Of a stretch of DNA of 64,000 nucleotides, positions 12,801 to 24,800 are shown piece by piece. Source of the DNA: Desmodus rotundus (Eukaryota > Chordata > Mammalia > Chiroptera > Phyllostomidae); the NCBI RefSeq assembly GCF_022682495.2, contig NC_071389.1, positions 44,096,239-44,160,238 of the forward strand, read 5' to 3'. The translations under genes were made by a program, and so were the position numbers. The notes below the pieces were generated by a model. That model was not told where the DNA came from. It saw only the letters and a list, made by a program, of their open reading frames with translations, and did no database searches. The stretch's first letter is position 1. Each line of letters opens with the position of its first letter.

Positions 12801-15800
12801 CTACTAATTGCTTGCTCTTCAGAATTCCCTTTAAACTTATTTTCCACAATGCTTACTAATTACCCAGCACTTGTTAACTAATGTGTACGAACAAATGGAA
12901 GAAGTTGTTCTGGCCTTGGACACAGCAGCAAAGGGGTATTAAGGTAGTGTGTGTGCTAAGGAAATTGAGACAGAAAATCAAAGCAGGCTGCAGTAACCTT
13001 ACAGCACAATTTCTGTGAGGGGGCAGGGTAAGGCTTAGATAAGTGAAAATAAAAGACATGAAAAACCTGAAATCTAGACATAAAACAGACACTATGGGGT
13101 GTTTGGGGGATAAAGGAAAGGTCTGAAGACTCATATGTTGTCAACAGTATGGAGCTGAACTTTAGTTTGGTAGCTGTCTTGAAATAGTTATTTAATTCTC
13201 CATTATCAACTACTCTTTATTTTCAAGATACCATGGCAGAAATAGTGGCTGTGTCACATTTTTCAATAATCTTGTCATTAGTTCCCAAATCTATAGCATC
13301 AATTTTTTTACAGTTAAGATTTTAAATGATAAATGCTTCTTTGTATTGAGGGAACAAGAGCATTCCATTCTTTATTTTATGTACCCACAGTAGCCACAAA
13401 TGTAACCAATATCTTTTTAAAAAATCAAACTATTATATCAAGTTATAACTCTAGCACAATCTTTTTTTGTAGGGTGAAAGGGTTTTAAGTCTCTTTATCA
13501 GGTGGTTATTATTACCTCTCCATCTTGAGTTTTCACCTGTTTATATGTATTCAGTCATAAACTATGACATTTATCCAATCCTACCCTACTTTTCCAAAAA
13601 TTTATTGCCCAGAACTATTTCACTGTGTATGTACAAGAAATGAAAGTCACTACCCTAATGTACATTTATGTCGATCTGTTTTCCTATTTTCACCAAAAAA
13701 TTATTTTTTCCAATTGCCAAATATCTAAACATTGTAACTGTACATCATACATTTCTCCTTGAAAACAATTTTCTAGCTTTCATAAAATAAGTCTTTGTGT
13801 GTGCATGTGTGTGTATGTGTATATATTTTCCTTCACCTTAAAAATACTGAGTCTCTTGCTTTCTTTCTTTTTTGGTCATCTGTGTTGCTTAAAAGAAAAA
13901 ATGTCTGTCTATAATTATTATACATAGAGTAATACATAACTTCCCCACTAAATATACTTCAGTAAATAATTTTTATATATCTGCCTACTGCTATACACGA
14001 AAGCATAATCTTACTAAGTTTTTTTCCCCCCATGAAAGTTATCTCAAGACACTTTTAAATCTTAAAAATGCTTCCAAGTGACCCTAGAGTTGATCTGAGA
14101 ATTTCCATTCTACCATCCCCAAACACTGAAGGACTTGGCCCACTGGCCTACTGATTAGTCTCCCACAACAGGGACAGTTAAGAAGACTGGGGATTGCCAG
14201 ACCATTTTCAGTGGTTTTTCCATACCAACTACTTGTATTGGCTCATGCTGTGGATTTCCCTAAAATCTCTCAAACAGCACCTGGCCTCATGGAGCCCCGC
14301 ACCTCTTGTTAAGTGGCCGCAGACCTGGCAAGGCCTGGCAAAACCGGCCTTGATCTGCAGCTTAGCCTCTCCTGGGCACTTCCAAGCCCAGCACAAGTAG
14401 CAGTCATCTGCAGATCGCTTTGTAGCTCAGGCTGTGTGGCCCCGGGCAGGGCACACACAGTGACAGACCTCAGCCTATACCTCCTGGGAGGCCCCAGAGC
14501 CAGCACACATGGTGGACAGCTTCAGACCACACCCAGCACCACCTGACCACCTCTACAAGCTACACACTCAAGGGGCAGACCCAGGGAGCATCTGAGATCT
14601 AGTTCCCTGGTATGTGTCAGTGGTTTGGCTCAAATAAACTCTTATAAAAATTCTCCACAGGTTTGGCATCAATTTACTTGGTAGCTGGCAAGAATCCAAA
14701 GAAGTACAACCAGGACCACCCCACGGACCTGGTGCTAGGTATAAGCAAGGTCCCACTGTGCCCCACCAGCTCCTTGCCTCACATCAGGTGATTTTGGTGA
14801 TTTTAAAGATGGTTGACTGCCACCTGGTGACATAGTTTACTGGAAAGGACATCTAATAAAAGGCACACTCCAACCTTGTTGGAAAGAATCTACTCAGCTG
14901 CCTAACCGTGAATGGACATCTACGCCTGTCAAAGATTCCTTGAGGATGAGGAGCTGCTGACACCAAAGGGAGAGAGCTATCCCAAGACATTAACAGGACC
15001 TGTATATCCACAGATTGATACTGAACTCAGAATCCATTTTGTCTGATTGTCTTTATCTGTCTGTTAATGGTATCAGCCATATTAATAGTTATATTTGTCC
15101 TTTGAGTTTTTCCATTTAGTTCAACTGTTTAGGACTATTGAACATGTACCTGATAATACTCTCTCCATGGCTCATGTCAATATTATACTCAATACCAAAA
15201 ACAGAAAGATAAAAAGGTAAGACTGGGATCATGATAATTCATAGGACAGAAATGATCCAGAATGTCTTTTTCACAATGAAGGCCATAGATTTGATTGTCT
15301 TCCATTTACCTCCCCTTTTTTAGAAGAAATTCTGCCTTAACTCAGATCCCATCCCCAGTAGTCGACAAGACATCAATACCGAAGACTCTCTACGAATGAG
15401 CCTTCCGAGGGCTGTGAGACCACACTACCCGACCAAAAAGTGGGTCATCAATGCATCCTTTGTATTGATTATATCCAAAATGTTACGAACAAACAAAAAT
15501 AAAAACAGAAGGTGGAACTGTGGAGGAATAAAGAGGTTCTATAAAAAGTAACCTCATAGGGTGATCTAATCATAAACTCCTAACTGGGCAAGTTATGGTG
15601 GATGGTCACGACGCAGGCCTAAAACTTTTTAAATGAAAGGTTTTAAAGGAATCCTGTCCATTGTTCCTGTGCATCTGTCTAGGTCACAGGTGGCCCACAA
15701 AAGGCCTTGGGCCGAATCCGGCCCTCCACCTTGTTTTATCCTGCCCGACACCTTGTTTCTACCTGGTGGCAGCACCGAGCTCCTTGCCCCTAGTTAAGGA

Positions 15801-18800
15801 GTAGTTGCATTTGTACAGTCCTAAGTTACATTTGGCTTTTTGAAGGCAACCGTGGAGCTGCTGTGGCTCCTGGTGAAAATGAGTTTGATGCCCCTGGTCT
15901 AGGTCAACACACCTTTGAAATGCCAGAAGTAAGGTACTAACCCCCAAAAGAGCACATATCTTGTTAACTATCCTATAATCCAATCCCTGCCTTACTTCCT
16001 CTAATACTCCTTACACCCCCTCCTTAATTTCAAATGCATAAAAGAAGAAGCAAAACTGTTATTCTCAGGAACATTTGAGATCTTGTTCCATGGCTTGTGT
16101 CATCAGTTTGGCCCAAATAAATTCTTATTTAAAAAGGTCAGGGGGCAAGCCCTGGCTGGTGTGGCTCAGTGGATTGAGCACCAGCCTGCAAGCCAAAGGG
16201 TAGCTGGTTCGATTCCTAGTCAGGGCACGTGTCTGGGTTGTGGGCCAGGTCCCCAGTAGGGGGTGTGTGAGAGGCAATCACACATTGACTCCCTGTCTTT
16301 CTCTCTCACTTCCCCTCTAAAAATAAATAAAGAAATAAATGTAATTTAAAAAAAAGGTGGTGCAGAATCAGCGGGCACCAGAGCCTCACTGCAGTGAGTC
16401 CTGCTCTATAGAGTTGGTCCCTACAAAGTAGATCTTCCACATTGGTCATGGCCAGTCAAGTGGCCTGCAGGTAAATCCCTCCCATTGATGTGCCCACAGC
16501 AGTTAAGGCTCAACTACAACAGGAAGGTGAAGGCAGCCTGCAGAGGGTTTGTAGTCGGACTGACCAGCTTCAGTGACTGGACAGCCTGTGCCACTGGGCC
16601 CTACCAAACACTTACTACATTAGGCCACTCTACCAAGACCAGGAGACTTGGCAGCTCTACCTAATACACAGAAGTCAACACAGAGAGGCTGCCCAAATGA
16701 GGAGACAAAGAAACATGTCCCAAATGAAAGAGCAGAAAAAAAATCTAGAAAGAGAACTAAACAAAATGGAAACAAGCAATCTACTAGATGCAGAATTCAA
16801 AACACTGATCACAAGGATGCTCAATGAACTTAGGGGAAAACATCAACAAAGAGCTGTAAGAAACATAGATATGGAACTAGAAAACATTTTTAAAAGAACC
16901 AGTAAGAAATGAAGAATTCATTAACTTAAAGGAAGAATACATTACAGGGAAGCAATAATGCAGTAGATGGGGCATAGGGTGAAATCAGAGATCTGTAAGA
17001 TAAGAAAGCAGAAAACAGCCAATCAAAACAACAAAAAATTAAAAAATGAGGATAGTATAAGGAGCCTCTGGGACAACTTCAAGCCTACCAACACCTGGGG
17101 TGGGGGGTGCCAGAAGGAGTAGAGAGGGAGCAAGGAATTGAAAACCTATGTGCTCTCCCAGTAGTGAGTGGAAGTCCAAGTTTCAAGTCAGTGGCAGTGA
17201 ATTTGCCCCCCGCTGGGCAACAGGATGCTAGAAGGATTCAAAGGCAGAGCTCCGTGTGGCTGCTAGGGGGCACCACCCTGCTCACAGCCTCTGCCTCCTG
17301 CAATCACACCATTCAAGACTTTGGAGCTCCCTCTTTGGGATCGCATTCAGACCCACCTGGTCCACAGCTGCTCTGGCATGGTGGATGGCCTGGATGTGGA
17401 AGTGAAGGCCAGACTCCACTGGGTTCCCCATGTAACCAGCACTCGGCTTCAAGTTAAGCCAGTTCAGCCTCATACAGATTTACAAATGAACTCCTTGAAC
17501 CTTGCTTGCCTTTATTCGACCAAATGACCTCAGGAGCTTGGCTTTGCGAGCCATTCTATCCCACACTGAACTTACACTGACTGTCACTCAGGCAGGAGGC
17601 TGCCAGCACCAGGAACTGAATAGCAGGAGAGCTGACAGGGGTGGTGCTCTGGCGCCAGATTTTTCATGGCTGCCAGGTTCCACGGGTGTGCTGCCTTGGG
17701 GGTGCTCTAGTTGTCCTGCTGGGGGTGGAATGTCCCTGGCTGAGCAGGCCTCTGAGGATGTGGGGGGTGGAGGATGCTGAGAAAGCGCTACTGTGATACT
17801 AACTGACCCCACTGTTTGGGTAGCCTTTTAGGGGAGGTTTTTATTTTCCTGGGAAATTTGCAGACCTGCTGTAAAAGACAGTTTCTTACTTTCATTCTTT
17901 TCATAAAGACATTGTAAAAGAACAAATCACTGAATTTGAATTAAATTGAAGGTGATTCTTTTACCTCTGGAGTTACAGAAAAGCACCTTATGATATATAC
18001 TTGAAAACTGCATGGCTTTATTAAAAAGGAAGAAAGAAAAGAAAACCTATGTGAAAAAGTAATCACAGAAAACTTTCCTAACCCGGTAAAGAAAACAGAC
18101 ATTCAAGTCCAGGAAGCGCAGAGTCTCAAACAAGATGAACTCGAAGAGGACCACACCAAGACACATAATAATTAAAATGCCAAAGGTTAAAGATAAAGAG
18201 AGAATCTTAGAAGTAGCGAGAGAAAAGCAGTAGTTACCTACAAGGAAGCTCCCACAAGACTGTGAGCTGATTTATTAAGCCAGTCTGTGAAAGACAAATA
18301 CCACATGATCTCACTTATATGTGGAATCTAATGAACAAAATAAACTGATGAGCAAAATAGAAACAGAGGCATGGATACATGCGATTGACGGACAGCTGTC
18401 GGAGGGGAGAGGGGAGGGAGCACTGGAGGAAAGAAAATGAACAATGTGGGAATTGCCCGAGGGAGTCACATGGCTGAGTGGAGGTGGGCAAAGGGGGAAA
18501 TAGGGACAACTGTAACAGCATAAACAATAAAATATAATTTTTTAAAAAGAGATAAAAGGAAAAAATCTCCAAAACCAAAAAAACAAGTGTCATCCTAGTA
18601 TATGAGGTTTTATATTATGTGTATAAACTATTTCTGCACATATATATAAATGTTAATATAAATTGTTATCCAGAAAACTTAATTTCAGATTCTTCATGAT
18701 AGACCTTTTCAAGCAATATAATTCATAATAAAAGCTAATTTGAAAAGAAAAAAAAAGTCAGCTGATTTCTTAACAGAAACTTTTGCAGGCCAGAGCAACT

Positions 18801-21800
18801 GGCATGAGATAGTCAAAGGGATGAAAAGTAAGGACCTGCAACCCAGATCACTCCACTCAGCAATGCTATCATTTAGAATGCAAGGGCAGATAAAGAAAGA
18901 GCTTCCCAAACAGAAGGCTGAAGGAGTTCACCACCACCAAACCATTATGACAATAAAGGTTAAAGGGTCTTCTTTCAGAAGAGATAAAAAATATGAATAA
19001 TAAAATGGTGATACATAACTACCAACAATTACTTTAAATGCAAATGGATTAAATGCTCCAATCAAAAGACATTAGATGGCTGCATGGATAACAAAACAAG
19101 ACCCTTACATATGCTGTCTACAAGCAACTCCCTCCAGATGAAAAGACACACACAGACTGAAAGGATATTTCATGAAAATGTTAACAAACAAAAAAGCTGG
19201 GGTAGCAATACTTACTCTAGACAAAACAGACTTTAAAACAAAGGCTATATATAACAAGACACAAAGAAGGACCCAGAACTCCACTTCCAGGTATTTATCC
19301 AAAGAAACCCAAAACATTAAATCAAAAAGATATATGCATCCATACATTTACTGCAGCATTATTTACAACAGCCAAGATATGGAAGCAACCTCAGTGTTCA
19401 TTAATAGATAAGTGGATAAATAGATAAATGGTGCATGTATACAAGGGAAAATGACTCAGCCATAACATAAAAGAATGAAATTTTACCATCTGCAACAACA
19501 TGGATAGACCTAGAAGGTACTGTGCTGAGTGAAGACAGACAGACAGAGAAAGACAAAATACCAGACTTATTTCACTTATAAGTGGAATCTAAAAAGACAA
19601 AACAAACAAACAAACAAACAAGGAGACGAGAAACAGATTCACAGACCCAGAAAATATTTTGATGGTTGCCAAATGACAGGGGACTTGGGGGATGGATGAA
19701 AAAGGTAAAGGCATTAAGAAGTCCAAGTTGGTAGTTACAGAATATTCATGGGGAGCAGGTGAAGTACAGCATAAGGAATATAGTCAATAATATTGTAATA
19801 ACTGTATATGGTGTCAGATGAGTAATAAATTTACTGGGATGATCACTTTGTAAGTTACATAAATGTATAATTACTGGGTTGTACACCCGGAACTAATATA
19901 ATATTGTATGTCAACTGTAATTGAAAAATAAATTATTTAAAAAGAAAAAAAAAGACTGAGGTTTGAGAGAAGATTGGCATTCTTTCCACTCAGCAATGAT
20001 GACTGCTAGATCCTTTAGAAAAAGAAAATAGAAATCGGTCAATGACGACTGCTAGATCCTTTAGAAAAAGAAAATAGAAATCGGTCAAAATAAGTCAAAA
20101 CTACTTCTTTAATAATTTACAACTGCTTGTGATATTTACTGACTCCTTAGAGATATTTACCACAACTATTAAAAATAAAATTCTGTGACCAGACCAAATG
20201 CCAGTACACTTTTGTAAGAAGGCCAAAGCTTGTTCATTCATAAAACTTAGGTTTGGACATTGATTTTTCTGCCAAAAAAAAAAAAAAGGAGAAAAAAAAG
20301 AAATGAATTTTCTCCCCATAATTTCAAACATACATGATGTTCTCTTGCAGTATCTTCCATAAATTGTAGCTTGCTTTGTCAACTTGTTTAAAGCATATTC
20401 TACCAAATAGATGCCTGAATTTTATTGATTTTTACCTACTATATACAGTCTTGAAAGTACTAACTAAGGCTCCCTTTGGTCTGATTTATAGGATATTAAG
20501 GATCTGCTACTATTACGAACTATCTACGCTATCACTGAACTACCTGACACAGGTACTATAGATTTTGGACAACCAGAAACAAAAGAAAAGTTAGGGCAGC
20601 CAAAGGAAGATAATTCTTTATCAACTTGTACTGGCTTAATTAGGTTATCTCACCTAAGATACTATTATGAATAACTAGTACTTATTATAGATAGAATTTA
20701 CATTAGAAAACTCTAAATATTAGCTGTCTCGAAAACTTTTCACAATTTGGGCCTAGGGTTCCTGGCAAGAGTCCTAGATACCAACTAACTTCTGACCAGC
20801 TGCCACAATTATTATCCTTAGTGGTTCTAGTAATATTGTGGTTTTGTTATTATTTGATTTATTATTTTCATGGTAGTTATGGAGAATAAAGGCATCTTGA
20901 ACGTACCTCAGTGATCTTACTGGGGTAGCAAGGAAATAATATAACCAATATATTAGATCTGTTGTGATGGAAATGTTCTATTTCTTGATTGAGTATTTGA
21001 TTGACAGAAGTACACATCTGTTAAAACTCACATGGAATTGTACATTAAAGATCAGTGAACTTCACAATATATAAATTTTACTTTGATAAAAATATTTAAT
21101 AGAAAAAAAATTTAACTGGCCGAAGAGTTCATATACTAGTGTTTCTATTTGTGCACATTATTATACCTTAATTTTAAGTTATTAAAATATTAATTTTAAT
21201 ATTAAAGATATCACTACTCTGTTACTCTCTTCCTCTGTGATTACACAAAGTATAATCTGTCACGGCTATTTCCCATCACTCTTCATATATCCTCATATTT
21301 TTCAGAATATAAAAGGAATTCTACCTCAAACATAGTGTTGCTGGTTTTTAAAAAATCTGTTTCATTGTGCTTCAGCTCTTCTAGTGCGTGGAAATGGGAT
21401 CCCTATGTGGTTTTAATTTGTATTTGCAGTGGTTAATGATGCTGAACACCTTTTCATGTGCTAATTACCATTTAAATTTTTTTGTGAAATGTCTGTCTGG
21501 GTTTCTGTATATATTTTTTTGCACTGTTTTTTTAACTATTTATATAGTCTAGATACAAGTCTTTTGTTAGATATATGCATGACACATATTTCCTTCAAAA
21601 TCCATGGCTTGCCCAATTGTTTTCTTAATAGTAGCTTCGGAAGAGCAGAAATTTGTAATTTTGATAAAGTTTAATGTATCAACTTTTTTCCCCTCTGGTT
21701 AGTATTTTTGTGTTGTATGAAATTTTGCCTACTTTAAGGTCTGAGAGATATGTTTATTTTCAGAAGCTTTATGCTTTTGGCTTTTACCATATACCTATGA

Positions 21801-24800
21801 TACTACAAGAAATAGAAAATCAGACTACATTGATAGCAAGAAAACAGTCTGGATCAATATTCAAAAAACTTAAAAAAAAAAAAAAAAAAGAAAAAGCCAG
21901 GACCAGGGGCTTCACTGGTGAATTCTACCAACATTTAAAGAACTGACATCAATGCTTCTCAAAAATTAGGGAAGTGGTCCCTAACTCATTCTAGGAGGCC
22001 AATATTACTCTTATGTAAGAACTAGACAAATAAATCACACACACACAAAGTATAAACCAATATCCCTTATAAATATATATGCAAAAACAAAAATCCTTGA
22101 CATACTGGCAAGCCGAAACCAGAGACAAATGAAAAGGATTATATATTATCACCATTATCACCAACTGGGATTTAACCTGTGTATGCAAGGTTGGTTCAAC
22201 ATATAAAAACCAAACAATGTAATACACCATATTAAGACAATAAAGGAAAAAACCCACATGATCATCTCAGTAGATGCAGAAAAAGCATTTGACAAAAATC
22301 CAACATCCTTTCATGATAAAAATGCTCAACAAACCAGGAATAGAAGGGAACTTTCTCATTCTGATAAAGGGCACCTAGGAAAAACCCAGAGCTAACATCA
22401 TATTTAATGGTAAAAGACTGGATGCTTTCCCCTAAGATCAGGAACAAAACAACAAAGTCTGTTCTTGCCACTTTTTTTCTCAACACTGTTTTGGAGGTTC
22501 TAGCCAGGGCAACAAGCAAGAAAAAGAAATAAAAGGCATCTGATTAGAAAGAGAGAAGTAAAACTACCCATATTTGCAGATGACATGATTTGATATATAT
22601 AATATCCTAAATAATAAAAAATTAGAGCTAATAAGTTCAGCAAAGTTGTACAATATATGATCAATATACAAAAATCAGCTGCATTTCTATATACCAGCAA
22701 TGACCAATCTAAAGTGAAATTATAAAAACATTTATATTAGCACCAAAAAGAATAAATACTTAAGAATAAATTTAACCAAAAGAGTATAAGACTTGTATAC
22801 TCAAAACCACAAAAAAAGTTGTTGAAAAATATTGTAAAAGAAAGTAAAAATAAACATCCTGTTTTCATAGTCTGGAAGAATTACTGCAGATTCACTGTAA
22901 CATCTACCAAAAATTCCAAATACCTGTCTTTCAGACCTTGATAAGGTGATCCTAAAATTCATATGAAATTGCAAGGGATACAGAATAGCAGAAGCAATCT
23001 TGAAAAAAACAAAACAAAACAAGTTGGAGGACTCACACTTCCTGAGTTCAAATTTACAGTAATCAAGACAGTGTGGTAGTGGCATAAGGACAGGTCTATA
23101 GATGAATGGAAAAGACCTGAGTGTCCAGAAAAAAATCAACATATTTGTAGTCCACTGATTGTCCACAAGGGTGCCAATGCCATTCAATGGGGGAAAAGAG
23201 CTTTCAACAAACAGGGCTTTGACAACTAAACATCCACACCATGTACAAAATTTAACTCAATTCAGTGTTTGACCTATATGTAAGAGCCAAAACTATGAAA
23301 CCTTTGTAAAAAAACATGGTAAAAATTTGCACTGCCAAACATTATGCAACAGTTTCTTAGCTAGAACCCCCAAAACACAAGCAATCAAAAAAAGTTAATG
23401 AACTGGATTTTATCAAAATATAAAACTTGTGATTTTAAGGACACGCTCAAGAAAATGAAAGGACAACTCACAGAACTGGTGAAAATATTTGCAAATCATA
23501 TATCTGATAAGGGTATAGTACTAAGAATACTATAAAGTATATAATGAGTTATAAAAAATTCTTATAACTCAACAGTAAAAAGACAAATAAACCGATTAAA
23601 AATGAGAATTTGAATTCATATTTCTCCAAAGAAAATACACAGATAGCCAGGAAACACAAGAAAAGATGCTCAGCATCATGAGGGAAGTGCAAATTAACAC
23701 AACAGTGAGATACCACTTCAGACCCAGTAGGGTGGCTAGAATCATAAAGTCAGATAACAACACGTGATAAGGATTTGAATAAATTGGAATTCTCACATAC
23801 GATGTTAATGGGAAGGTGAAATGGTGCAGTCACTGTAGAAAAGAGTTTGGAAGTTTTTCAAAAAGTTAAGGTCTGAATTACCATATAACCAGCAATTTCA
23901 CTCCTAGGTATATAATCACACAAATGAAAACTCATTTACTTTTTAAAAAGATTTTATTTATTTATTTTTAGAGGGGAAGGATGGAGAGAGAGAGAGAGAA
24001 GCACCAATGTGTGGTTGCCTCTCGCATGACCCCTGCACTGGGGGCCTGGCCCACAACCCCAGCATGTGCCTGACTTGGAATCAAACTGGTGACCCTTTGG
24101 ATGGCAGGCCAGTGCTCAATTCACCGAGCCACACCAGCCAGGGTGAAAACTCATTTATAGAAAACTTTATATAAGAATGTTGATAGCAGCATTATTCATA
24201 ACAGTTAAAAATTGTGTAAACAACTCAAATGTCCTTCAATTGAGAAACGAATAAACAAAAGGTGATACATTCATACAAAGTAAAATCATTCAGCTATAAA
24301 ATGGAATGAAGTACTATTAAATGTGACAACATGAACCTTGAAAACATTATGCCGAATGAAAGAAGCCAGTCACGAAAGGCCACATATTGTATGATTCATT
24401 TGTAAGAAATGTCTACAATAGGCAAATCCATAGAGATAGAAAATAAATTAGTAGTTACCACGGGAGGCGGGGAGGAGGATAATGGGACTAACTGCTAATT
24501 GGTATGGGGTTTCTTTTGCAGGTGACAAAAGTGTTCTGGAATTAAGATAGAGGTGATAGCTGCACAATATAGAGAGTACACTAATAGTCCCTGGTACACT
24601 TTATTATGATGAATTTTATGTTACATAAATTTTATCTCAACAATGATGAAATTAATAACAGAACAATGTAACTGTGAAAAAGGATATGAAATAATTGGAG
24701 AATTTGAACAAAGACTGTCCCTTTGATGATTAAAGAATGACAATTTTCAGAGATATAATCATACCATTGTATTTTAAGAAAGGCGTCATCTTTTAGAAAT

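Larger units (their letters stand above)
14240..19935 (+). mobile_element. Old HAL1 locus B, broken by nested insertions
   Basis: Pieces of one plus-strand HAL1 are spread over 5.7 kb. The 5'UTR (about 14280-14545) parallels 44850-45010. More 5'UTR and the ORF1 N-terminus lie at 16360-17152, and ORF1 resumes at 18041-18278 and 18760-18990. A short endonuclease-region relic (about 18990-19255) and the L1-type 3'UTR with an A-rich end (19256-19935) follow. The gaps are filled by an LTR-like element, a Ves SINE, a retrocopy and an L1 insertion, the last two with clear target-site duplications. Order and orientation of the pieces are consistent; the exact 5' limit is uncertain. Confidence 0.7.

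Noticed and set aside
16149..16355. tRNA gene-like A and B boxes
   Set aside because: The tRNA-like head belongs to a SINE and does not fold as a complete tRNA; the same applies to the other Ves copies.
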